A stretch of 64,000 nucleotides of DNA from Camarhynchus parvulus (lineage: Eukaryota; Chordata; Aves; Passeriformes; Thraupidae). A program made the position numbers and the translations under genes. A model generated the notes under the pieces. The model ran no database searches and was not told the DNA's origin. It saw only the letters and a list, made by a program, of their open reading frames with translations. This document shows positions 45,835-58,000 of this stretch, piece by piece. The stretch lies in assembly GCF_901933205.1 (NCBI RefSeq), contig NC_044591.1, positions 496,001-560,000 of the forward strand. The letters are read 5' to 3'. Positions within the stretch are counted from its first letter, which is position 1. Each line of letters starts with the position of its first letter.

Positions 45835-46011
45835 CCCTCCGGCACCGCCCCGTGCCGGCGCGGGGAGGGGGCGGTGCCTGCAGCTCGGCGCTCTCTGATT
45901 GGCCGAGCAGTTCTGATTGACGTGGGCGCCTGACCGGCGGGGCGGGCGCTTTGCGACGGCGGCGCTTGACGGCGGTGGCGGCGGCGGGTGCGGGTCCGGG
46001 CGGGGGCGGCC
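45835..46011 (+). promoter_or_regulatory. DDI2 CpG-island promoter
   Basis: CpG-dense sequence ending at the DDI2 start codon. It contains an inverted CCAAT box (ATTGG at 45898-45902), TGACGTGG at 45918-45925 (matching the ATF6/XBP1-type element) and a GC box 'ggggcggg' near 45938. No TATA box. Confidence 0.6.
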
Positions 46012-49000
46012 ATGCTGCTCACCGTGTTCTGCCTGCGCCGCGACCACTCCGAGATCACCTTCAACCTGCAGGTGGACGCCGACTTCGAGCTGCAGAACTT
46101 CCGCGCCCTTTGCGAGCTGGAGTCCGGCATCCCGGCGGCCGAGAGCCAGGTCAGGGCCTGCCCCCGCCCCGAGCGCCGGGGAGGGCCCGGCCGGTGCCCC
46201 CGGGCTGGGAGCGGCCGTGCCTCTTCTCCCGCAGGGTCGGGGTCTCCCGGGCTGGGAGCGGCCGTGTCCATCCGGGATCCGCCCCGGCCATCCGAAGTTT
46301 GGGGTTGTTTGGGGCGGTGGGTCCCTCCTGGTCCCTCCCCTCGCGGACCTTTGGGGTTTGGGGACAAACAAACCTCGCTTTTCCCTCAAAATCCGCTCGG
46401 GAGGGGCTCCGAGCCCCCGGTGCCTGAGGGTGGCCTCTCCGCGAAAGGCTCGGTCCGCGCCCGCCGCGCAGCTGAAGGAGAGAAGATAATGTGGGTTTGT
46501 TTTGGTTTGGTTTATGTTGAGGTTTCGGAGGAATTTGATGCTTCAGCGGGGCAGGAATTGGAGCGAGGGGAACAGGAGTCAGAACGCGGGGGCCCGTGGT
46601 ATCCTCAAAGCCCGGGAAACGGGGCTGAAATGTTCGGGAAAGGGTTTATTTATCCCATCAAACCCCTGTCTGGTCTGGGGCGGAAAGGGCACATTGAGTC
46701 TTTTCCTCCCTTTTTTCCACACAGGTGTGGGGACCGAGCAGGCACGTCCGTGTGGTTTTCCCAGCAAATTCCCCCTCCAGCCCGGATCCAGGGCTCGCTC
46801 GTGTGCCAGAACACGGGGGAGGCTGCGTGTGGGGGCGGCTCTGGGCCATCTGTCTGGGCTTTGCTCATGTTTTGGGTTCAGTCCCGCGTGTTTGGCCGTT
46901 CCTCCCCGCTTGTCCTGGGCAGGGCGGTGTCGGCTCCTTCTCTCGGCGCCGGCCGTGCCTGGCAGAGTTTGTGGAGTTTAGCGGTGGTGGCTTTTGCTTC
47001 CCGAGCCTTTTCCCAGTCTAAATTAACAAAGTGTTTTTCCAGCCAAGCCAAGATTAGTCAGCGCTGGAAGAGCTGGTGCAGGGGCAGCCCTGGGGCTGTG
47101 GTGTCCCTCACCCAGCAGGTTCCCGGTGTTTGGCTTTCCCTCTGCCGTGGGAGAGCCTTGTTTTCTGGAATGGGAGGTTGGTGGTGACAGAGAAACAGTC
47201 TCAGAGCAGGGGCAGGAAATCCAAGTAGGGTGGATTCTCTTTTAGGAAAAAAACCTCTTGATTTTGGGCAGTTGTAAAGGGAGAACCCACCTCACACAGA
47301 GGTTCCCAGCAACCCTCCTGTGGCTGTCACAGGCATCAGTGAGCTCCCAGGTCTGGGGACAACCCCTGCGTGGGGAAGCTCTGCTGTGGCTTTGACATCT
47401 CCAGGCATGAACTGGAGCATAAACTCCTCGCTGTCACCTTTGTCCCTTGTGTCATGGTGACCTGCAGCTCCGGGTCTGGTTTAGGGTAACGAGGGGTCAC
47501 TTCTATGTGTATTTTTGTCAGGAGTTCCCTTGTTTGAGTTTTTCCAGCCCAGCTGACCTGTGTGGGGTTTGGGTGCTGCCAGCCCCAGGCGAGGGGAGCA
47601 GCGCTGCGCTTTTGTAGCCACCTCTGCTTCCTTCTGCTCTTCCATCTGCCACCCGTGCATCATCCTGAGCCGCGTCGTGCCGTGCCTGCCAGGCTGGTAT
47701 TTGTCACTCCTCTCTCTTCTCTTCCTGCCTGGTGTTTGTGAGGTGTTTTGAGGACCTTCAATGGGGAGAACACATTGGACATCAGGAGGAATTTCTTCAC
47801 GGGAGAAGGGTGCTCAGGCCTTGGCAGGGGCTGCCCAGGGAGGTTTGGGGTTCCCATCCCTGGAGGTGTCCAAGGAAGGCCTGGACATGGCACTCAGTGC
47901 TCTGGGCTGGGGACAAGGTGGGGATTGCACCTGATGATCTTGGAGGGCTTTTCCAGCCTCAGTGATTCTATGAGAAAGTTATAAAGATACAAGTTATCAG
48001 AGAAGCAGCTCCTTGTGTGGAAGGATTTTGCATTGTTAAATCACAAATAGGTGGTTTTACATTTACCAAACTTGGCTGTTTTCTACCCTTTTCTCTCAGC
48101 CAAGGTAAATGTTGCATTGAAGGCGCTGTGTTGGCACGAGAGAGGATGAATTTCATTGTAAGGGTCATGCAGGGTGGAGTAAACCACTGAGTATGTGGAG
48201 GAGGGTTAATCCCAGCCTTGTTCTCTGCTGGTTTGGGCAGTGAATTCTGAGTGCTGCAGTTTGGGGTGGGGCAGGGAGCTGTGAGGTGTCCAAGGGACGC
48301 TGTGGGCACAGGTCTGAGATAACAGAGGTAGCTACTGGTGGCTGTGGTGATAAGAGGAGCTGGGCGAGGCGAGTGGAAATAATCTGACTTTCCAGTCTCC
48401 TCCACACACCAAGGCCATGGCTTTCTGGGAGAGGGGACAGGAGGCTCTCAGCAGAGCCACACTCTTCATTCCTTCCCCTCATTTATTTTCTCTGCGTGCC
48501 CTCCATCTGTGCCATGCTCAGGAATATTTGATGGGCCCAGGAGTTGGCTTGATTGATGGCTGCAGGTGGTATCCAGCACTCCTGCCTGGGGTTCCCTGCT
48601 CCACGGGAAGGTTCTACCCTCTGGCATCGTGCACAATGAATCCATTGGTGCCTGCATCCCTGACTGAGTCACCTCCAGAAGAACCCGTGTCTGGTGCCTG
48701 CCAGCCAGCAGAACTGCCACCAACCAGACAATCAAAAGGCAGCAAAATCCAATCAGTTTGTTTTAAGAGTGGGGCAGAATGGGTCAAGAGTGGATTAATC
48801 TCTGCTGCTAATGGACGTGGCGAGTGCCAGGCGCTTAATTCATTGTCTGGGATGTAAGGCTGAACGCTCATAAATCCAATCCCAGCAAGATGACAGAGGT
48901 AAAGCCTCACTTAAACTGATTACCTCGTCTCTGCCAGAGTGTCTGCGCAGGGAATGTGCCATTTCAGATTTGGGTGTGCAGCTGGGATTTATGACACGCT

Positions 49001-52000
49001 GGCTGTGCTGTGGTGGCACTGCCTCAGCCAGTAACGTGAGAGGCTGTGCTGGGCTCTGCCAGCACCAGCTGACCTCGGTGGTGCCTCTGGGGTGTGGGGT
49101 GGAGGCCACTCACTTTCAAATGGGACCTGGGGTGTGAGGCAGTGCTGAGGCTGCACACTTCCTGAGGAGGCAGGAAGCTTGGTTCCTGGTTCCATCGTGT
49201 GCATTTCCCCAAATCTCTGATTGCTGCCCCACAAGGTTCTGGTCATTTGTGTTCCTCCTGCCTTGTCTTGCCTTGCACTGCTGCTGCTGCTGGGTCTCTG
49301 CTGAGTGCTGCAGGGAGAGTGTGTAAGATGTTGGAGTTGCTGGAGTGAAGCAATGAAAGTCTGTAGTGTCAGCCAGACCTGAAGACAGGTAGTGATTGGG
49401 TTTTTGGATCTGCTCCCTGTGATAGCATCAGGCAGAGCTGCAGCCCATCCCTGCCAGGACTGCCAAAGCTGCTCCCACGTGGCTCAGCCAGCCCCAACCT
49501 GTGGCAGATGTGTTGTTGCTGAACTGGCCTTTTCCAGCCCCAAAGAGTTTGGCTAAACAAGGTGGTATTTGTGAAATTTGATCCTGTGCCTGAGGGGTTT
49601 AGGCCAAGTTCTCCATACTCTGGGCTGCTGCCAGGGCAGGAGGTGCTGGGCTGATCTTCCTGGTCTCACTGTGCTCCAGTGACAGCACAGAAACCTTCGT
49701 GTTGCCAGATGCCATTTCTGGGAAATTCTCTTCCAGGCTTATGTTACATTTTGGGCTTTCCCACAGCTTAGGGCTTCTGTTGGTATTACAGGTCTGATAT
49801 TCATGGAAATGTTCCTTGGGGATTATTCACCTTTATCTCAGTGTTTTTATGTTTAGTCTATGGACCCCTTGTTAAAGCAGGTTATCAAAGTAGAAATGGA
49901 TGTGACTTTGTGTTTTGATTCCCTGCGTGGACTGATGGCAGTGTTGGGAGAGTTGCATCACTGGAGTGAACTGGAAAGCACTGAGCTAATGAATAAGGTC
50001 CCTGTAAAACTGGTTATTCTGGGGAGCTGTGTTGTGGCAAGATGCAGAATGATGGATGTTGGGCTGGATCTACCTGGGTTGGTGCTGCTGGCATGTCTGC
50101 AGTTGTCCAGGGTCAGTGGGTGCTGATTTGGGGCAGGGAACGCTGCAGAAAATTCCTGTGGCTTGTGTAATCGTGGAGTTTGGAGTTTGGGAATGTGGAC
50201 AGACAGTCCTGGTCAAGACATGCTTCCCTCTAATGATCTTGGCCTCTGATCAGGGGAGAGCAGCCCTTCTCCATGGTGCCACAGCTGGATTTTGGCAAGC
50301 CCAAGCCCGTGTTGTCCAGGCAGGAACGAGTCGAGGCCCTGCTGTGCCTGAGGCCTGTGAGGACATCACACCTTCCCTTCTGAAGCTTGAGATGGATCCG
50401 CAGGATTTATTGGCATGGTTTTTTTTCTTCTCCTATAACAAAATAACATCTTGGTTTTGTTTTAACTTCCCTGCCCGGGGTGCTGGTGCTCTCCTGGCAC
50501 AGATCGTTTATGCCGAGCGGCCGCTGACCGACAACAACCGGTCCTTGGCCTCCTATGGCTTGAAGGACGGCGATGTGGTGATCCTGCGCCACAAGGAGAC
50601 GGTGGAGCCACGGCCTTCCATGCGCTTCCCAGGTGAGACAGGCTCCTTGCCAGCTCTGCCTGAGCCTCAGGGATTCATCAGCACCTACCCAGCACCAGCT
50701 CTGGCAGTGTCCTTTAGCACAAAGTGCTGAGGGGGGTAGGGTGGCTGGGGTGAGTCAGGGGGGCTTGTAAATGACCCAGAGGGCTTCTGATTCAGTGTTT
50801 TACTCTGAGGAAGGCAACACCATTTTACTGTTCCTCTGGGGAGGTGTGGAGGCAGTGAAGAGGTGACTGGTTCAGAACAGGCTTGGTAAAGGTGTGTGAG
50901 TTTCCTACAGCCAGCAGTTCCCTTCCTGCTGCATTTGATGGCACAGGTGTGCGTGGCTCAGACCCAGGAACAGCCTCTATGGATGTGTGTCCTGAACCTG
51001 TCCAGTGGTAGATTCCCTGAGAAGCCACATCTTGCCAAACCCAGTGGCTTAATCATGTGTGCATGCCAAAGGCTCCTCTAGGAATGCCTGAGTGGAGCCC
51101 TGTGCCTCTGTACTGCCTTCCACAGCTGCTCCTAGCAAATCCCAAACATAAAATATCCCTAGGAAAGGTGCCACAGGCTGAGAAGGGCGTGGGAGCATTG
51201 CTGAGGTCCTCATCCTGCCTCAGCTGGAGGATGGGTACCTGCAATGCAGGTCTGCAGGAGTGTTACTACTTTTTTTTCCCCCTGCTTATTTTAACCCAAG
51301 AGACTCTGAAGTGCCTCAGAGCCACTGGGTTTAGCCCTGTAGTCCCTCCATGAGGAATTCACGTTTGTGAAGCAGGGAATAACTAGTCAGCAAGTGCATT
51401 TCAGGGGATTAGAAATGGGGCAGACAGACGAGACCAGTTACATAAATGAGCCAGCGTTGCTAACCCAGTAACCCGGGGACGTGGCTGTGCTTCCATCACG
51501 AACTGCTGCTCACAGAATCTGCTCTCGTGCAGCGCTGAGGGCAGCTCTTCCTTCCTGTGCTTTTGCCAGCAGAACTGCAACCGTGAAGCACCAACATTGT
51601 GCCCTTCCTTTCAGGTCTGCCCAGGATCGATTTCAGCAGCATCGCCGTTCCCGGGACATCCTCGCAGCAGCCGCAGCCCCCGGCGCAGCGGCCGCGCCCC
51701 TCGCCCCCGGACGCGCCCTCGTTCCCTCAGGGCCTGGACAACCCGGCCCTGCTGCGGGAGATGCTGCTGGCCAACCCCCACGAGCTGTCCCTGCTCAAGG
51801 AGCGCAACCCGCCCCTGGCTGAGGCCTTGCTGAGCGGGGACCTCGGTGAGCCGGGCTTGGGGCTGGGCTTGGGGCGGGGGCAGCTCCCCCGTCAGGGGCA
51901 GCCCCGGGGGTTTAACAGGCTGGGATGTGCTGCATTCCTTGATAAAAGGTGCCAGGTGGGAGCACTCAAGGCAGAGGTCCTCCATTTCTGGGTGTATTTC

Positions 52001-55000
52001 TCCTGCTTGGCATCTTTAATATCCTCTTTAATATCTCCTACTCAGAAATATCAGAGGCACAGACAGTTTGGATGTCTGTGAACACAAGTGACTCAGCTGC
52101 TGATTTTTACACTAAGATACTCATTACTGCACGTTTCCCAATAAAGGTGGTGTGTTTGCTGCATCCCAGCTGGGACTCAGCAGGGAGCAGCACACTCCAA
52201 ACCCAGCTCTGTCCATAGTGACCTTGTGCTGTGGTAGTGAACTGCAGAAAGGGAGAGGGAAAAGAACAAGGAAATGGTATCTTTTAGGAACTTTCTTAAT
52301 AGGAATAGTCATAAATGTGTACATTTCTGTTAATCTTGGAAGTGTCTGTGTGTTTTGGGCACAGTTGAAACCTTGTCCTTCATTTCCTCTGTAGCTGATG
52401 TTGGTCCCTTGTTCTTCCTGTGGTGAAAGATTTGAACTCTGGTGTCATTTAGGTGTGAAAAGAGAGGAGTTTTGGGCTACAGTAGGTGAACTCCTGAACC
52501 TCTGCAGGATGTTTAGTTGGGAAATAAATCCTGTTGAGTGTGGAGAAATAAATGAAGAGAAGGAGCTTCTAGCAGGAGATTTTATCCACTCTCAGGGTTA
52601 GATCTGAGTGATTTCTGCCTGTAAGAGGAAAGCAGAGAGGAACTTCATGGACGTTGTCAGCCTGTTCTGTTTTTAACTCTGCCTTTAGTTCATATCCAGA
52701 GCTGAAGCTTTCTTTGCACTCTCAGGCTTTTTTGTGCATCTTGCTGGGAGCTTTTCCCATCACCTTAAGCAGGGGTGCTGCTCTTGGCACAGGAAACCAG
52801 AGGTTAAGCCCAAGACACCCAGAACTGGCTCCTCTGCTGCTCTGCCTGATCTGTGGATATCAGACTTTGACCCAGTTGTGCATTTTCAGTCCCAAATTGC
52901 CGCATTGGGCTGTCAGGAGGAAGTGGTTTGGGCTGGTTTTCCCTTGCTGTGCTGCACTGCTGCTGCTGGCAGTGTTTGGGCACAGATCCAGCTCAGCTCC
53001 CAGCTTGGATTCCCAAATATCTGCAGAGATCCGTGCCCTGTGGCTGTGCTGGATGAAGGCACCTGCTGTACAGAAGCCTGATTTCAAAAATCCAAACAGT
53101 CAAAGGCTATACCCAACGCCTCCCTGAGCACATTACAGCCTTTGAGCCAGATCTGCTTCCAGGGCTGCCGAGGCCTTTTGGGGACGTACGTGATCCCATT
53201 CAAGTAGTAAAACATGGCCAGAGGCCATCTGGAAAGTGGGAATCTAAAAACTGATCTTAAAATGTGCATTTAGACCTGGCTAACACCTCCTGGTTCCAGT
53301 GGTAGGCATTCAGCTTTAGGGATTATAATCTCTGGTTTTGCCATGTTCCTTGGGTTTGAAAGGAGTTTTGTCATTAGCCTTTGTGTGGTTTTTAAAATGT
53401 TTTTCTCTATAAAAGTGTTTGTGCCAGGAAATTGAGTTTGATTGTGCAGTGTTTGGGTAGGAACATGAGGAGAGCGAGCTCTGTCCAGTTGCTTTTCATC
53501 TCGGCAGGTTCCCAAGTTTGCCACTGATCCTCTGAGGTCCTTCCACGCTGCACTCAGAGGAAGCTTTTTTCTGTGTGCTGCTGAGTCTGTTCCTCAGCTG
53601 GCATCAAAAGAAGCGTTTGCTGTGCCAGAATTTGATTTGCAAGAGTAATTTCCAGTAAAAAGCATTTCTTTATCTCCTTGTTCCCACAGAGAAATTCACC
53701 AGGGTGTTGCTGGAGCAACAGCAGGACCGAGCCCGGCGCGAGCAGGAGAGGATCCGGCTCTATTCCGCTGACCCCTTTGATCTCGAGGCACAGGCCAAGA
53801 TAGAAGAAGACATAAGGTAACAAACCAAAGGCTTGTAGGCATTGGGGTCCTCTCTGGGGGAGAAAAAACTGCTCTGTGCTTCCATCCATGGTGTTTTCTC
53901 TTCAGAGAAGGCAGAATCTAAGCACATTCCTTGTACCAAGGAGTTTGTTTGCAGGGCAATGCTCTGTGCCAGCTTTGCACATGGGAAGGTTGGGATTTGG
54001 GAACATGGAGGTGCATCCCATCCTTGAGATGTGTCCCACTGAGATCACAGAGTGTTGTTCCCTGTGAGGGTGGGAAGGCCCTGGCAGAGGCTGCCCAGAG
54101 AAGCTGTGGCTGCCCCATCCCTGGAAATGTTCAGGGTTGGACAGGGCTTGGAGCAACCTGGGATAGTGGAAGGTGTCCCTGCCCATGGCAGGGGGTGGCA
54201 CTGGGTGGGCTTTAAGGTTTCTCCCAGCCCAAACCAGTCTGGGAGTGTGTGATACGAGGTGACAGCACTGTTGTTTGTGCTGTCTGTGTGAGTGATGTCT
54301 TGGAGCTGCCTGAGCTGCTTCACTGGAGCACTTGTGGAGAGCACATCTCCTCTTGAGGCCGGTGCCTGGGGCGTGTTTTGAACCCAAGAGCTGGGCTGGT
54401 GCTGTCTCCCAGCTGAGCTCTGCACAGCAACAGGGCATTGTTCCTCCCAGCTGCCCTCGAGATTTGGTTTTGCATCCTGCTAATTGTTCCATGTCTGGCT
54501 AATTCACTGATGAGAGGCTCTGCAGAAATGCATCCTGCTCATCAGCTCGCTCCCTCTTGCTGCCTTCCAGATGTAATTGTGTTGGGCTGAGGCTTGATTT
54601 CTTCAGCTAAGTGGTAAATCCTGGAGTCAGTTCATGGCTGGTGGTTTTCCCCTGATAACAAAGTGACAAAGTGTCTGTCTGCTACAGACCCATCGTTGAT
54701 CAGAACCAGAATTCACTGGTGGTAGGAGTGCTCTCACATTGCAACTGACAAGGTGTTGGTGCCAGATAAACACCCAGAAATGCAGAAAATAGATATTTGT
54801 AGCTAGTGAAACATCGCTCAGAGGCACAGGAACGCTTCCCTTCTTGCTTAGATGAGGGACAGATAAAGGGGATGTGCCCAAGGTTCTGCAGCTGTTTGGG
54901 CTGAGCCATCCCCAGATTTCACACCCCACTCAGTGAAAAATGAAATGGCATCAGAATTGCAGCCTTTTTTCCCTTTGTTTGGGAGATAAAGCAGTTTTGG

Positions 55001-58000
55001 ATGCAGTCACTACAGATGCCCATCACCTCCAAGATTATCCTGGGGCTGTGAGGGATTTCTTGAAGAGCATTTTTTCTGTCGGCTTGAAACTGCACCAAGG
55101 GCTGGTGCTCATGGTGGTGTTCTTTCTGCTATTTTGCTCACCTCCCTCCTTTCCTATGCCTGGAAAAGGAAAGATACCAGGAAAACCTGAGGATTTTAAT
55201 GTTCAGCTGCTGTGTGGGATTCCAGTGATGTAGCTATTGGCAACACCTCTGTGTACCCTTGGCATGACTAATGAATCCACAGGTTTTTTGCTTTGAGTTC
55301 TCCAGGTTAACATGGATGTCAGGGTCCTGTTGGCAACATGAGGCTGTCAGGAGCTGAGGTGTGAGTTAGGCAGGGGTTGGAAGGGGGCAGTGGCTGCTGG
55401 GGAGTGACTCACTGTCTCTGGACTTAGCTAAGATCATTCCTAGCAATCTTCAGCTCCCAGGTCTGTGTTTCATTAAGGAAGCAGCCTTTGCTGTGGTTAA
55501 AATGTGTGTTTGTAAGATGAGCAGCAGCAGGTGGGATTTCCAGGTCTGTCTGTGAATCAGAGGGATGTTACAAGGTCTGGATGACAGAAATTTTGGTCTT
55601 TCTCTCTCTTCTCCACAAAATTCAGGCAACAAAACATTGAAGAGAACATGACGATAGCGATGGAAGAGGCACCCGAGAGCTTTGGGCAGGTGGTGATGCT
55701 CTACATCAACTGCAAAGTCAATGGACACCCCGTGAAAGCCTTTGTGGACTCAGGTGCTTTCTCCACACTCTCCATCACTGAGGGCAACAGTAAACATTCC
55801 AGTAGTGTTCCCAAAAGATCCTACAATAAAGCATGGAGCACTTTACTGAACCCTGAGCACAGCCTGGGAGAGCAGAGCAGACTGTTGGGAGAAGCAGTGT
55901 GGGAACACCCTGGATTAGGGCTCCTGGGAGAGTTTCTGGGACTTCCATGCCTGGTAGGTCTCTGCCATGTGCGTGTGTCTTATCTCATTTTACAGACAGG
56001 GAGATTTCACACGCCTTTAACGTGGTAGTTCCCATCCACATCCTGCAAGGAGAAGTTCTTGGGGTTGTTCCATCCCTACAGTAATGGTCAGTGCTGACCT
56101 GTGTGTGGGCAGCCAGGTCAGCACAGTGGGATTCACAGGAAGCCTTTATGCCCTGGGGCAGGTGGGTTGGTTTCCCAGCCACTGAGTGCCAGATCTTAAG
56201 CTCTTCCAGGAGAAAATTTAAGTTTGTGCTGAGCCATCAGGATTTAACACGAGTTCTGTTGCTGGTAGGTGCCCAGATGACCATCATGAGTCAAGCCTGT
56301 GCTGAGAGGTGCAACATCATGAGGCTGGTGGATCGGCGGTGGGCTGGCATTGCTAAGGGTGTTGGGACACAGAAAATCATTGGCAGAGTGCACTTAGGTA
56401 AGTACTGGCATTTTTGGGGCAGCTTTAGCAGGGGTTTGACTGCATTTCCTGCAATCTTGGCACTGAGGATTGGTGCTGTAATTGCTAGGAGCTCCTGCAG
56501 AGTAAGATCAAAGTGCATCTGCAATATGTTTGTTTGTCTTGGGCACAGAACTCTGTCTCATTTTATGCTGTAACACTTGGGGGTGAGGGAGTCCCAGCTC
56601 CTGCACACTGAGGACACATTCTCTGGTGCCAAAACCCGAGGTGAACATGAAACACCACAACCTTCCCTGTTTCAGGTGGCACTGCTGGGCAGGGTGAGCT
56701 ACTCAGGAAGGGTTCCCACACAGTGCAGTGTTTGCTGTTCCTTTGGAAAGAAAAGCCTCTGTGCTCTTGTGCAGCTTTTCTGGATGGAAGACACTGCCTT
56801 TATTACCAAAAAATCGATTCTGTTTGCTGTTGCTGCTACTTAGACTTGTGGTCTAATAAACTGTTTGCAGCCCTCAGGGTTGGAGGGTCAGAGAAGCAGG
56901 ACAGGAGGTTCTCAGGCACATCAGCTTTTAAAATAATTACTCTGGGACCATGGCAGGCCTGGCAGTCCTGGGGCTTGCACACGGCCAGACTTTCTGTGAC
57001 CAAAACAGTGCATCAGAGTGCTGGTTTCAGATTCTCCCAGACCTTTCCCTTCCCAGGAAGAGCAGAAATCAGATTTGTTGAGCTGTAGTGGGAACTTCTC
57101 TGCCTTGTGTTTCAGCTCAGGTGCAGATCGAAGGGGATTTCCTGGCGTGCTCCTTCTCAATCCTTGAAGAGCAGCCCATGGACATGCTCCTAGGACTGGA
57201 TATGCTTAAGAGGCATCAGGTATCAAAACCTCTTTTGAAACAGTTACCTGGCTCTTGCAGGTTTAGTGAGAAGTGCAACATAAATGCCTGGCCTGTAAAT
57301 TCATAGGATTTTCCTGGGGAGAGTTGATGGTGGATTATCTTCCAGCCTGGAAGCACATCCATCCTGGACAACTCTAGGGTGTCTGGCTGCTGCCTGGAGC
57401 TTTTTGCTCTGATCAAAGATGCTCAGAGCTTTCCAGCAGAATGATTTATTACAAATTGAGCCAGACAGGGCCCTTTGGTTAGAGCTGATACTCCTGGCCC
57501 ACCCTTACCTGCTGCACGCCGTTCCATTGGAGATGGATTGCCTGACCTTTTGTCTCTCTTTATCCCTGGGAGCCACCTGGCTCTCTGCACGCCCTGACAC
57601 GTGGATGCTCTCTTGCAGTGCTCCATTGATCTCAAGAAGAACGTGCTGGTGATCGGCACCACGGGCTCGCAGACCTCCTTCCTGCCCGAGGGGGAGCTGC
57701 CCGAGTGCGCGCGGCTGGCGTACGGCGCGGGCCGCGACGACGTGCGGCCCGAGGACATCGCCGACCAGGAGCTTGCAGAGGCAATACAGAAATCTGTAGA
57801 GGAAGCAGGTACCAGCAAGAGCTTGCTTGAAACAGGAATCTGTGCATTTTTTTCTGCTGCATGTCAGGATGTCTGTGAGCAGTTCCCCTTCCGGCTCCTG
57901 GGAGCAGCACCAGCCAGTAAACAGTGGAGAGAAGGGGTTTTATTCTTGCTTGTGGCCTCTGAGTGCACTTCTCTCTTCCTTCCTAGGCTGTAAAACCTGC

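Noticed and set aside
45339..45933. Collagen-like Gly-X-Y reading frame upstream of DDI2
   Set aside because: Arises from degenerate GC-rich repeats; no signal peptide, splice structure or collagen domain ends.
52654..53127. 157-codon frame in DDI2 intron 3
   Set aside because: No homologue recognised and no splice or promoter context; consistent with chance.
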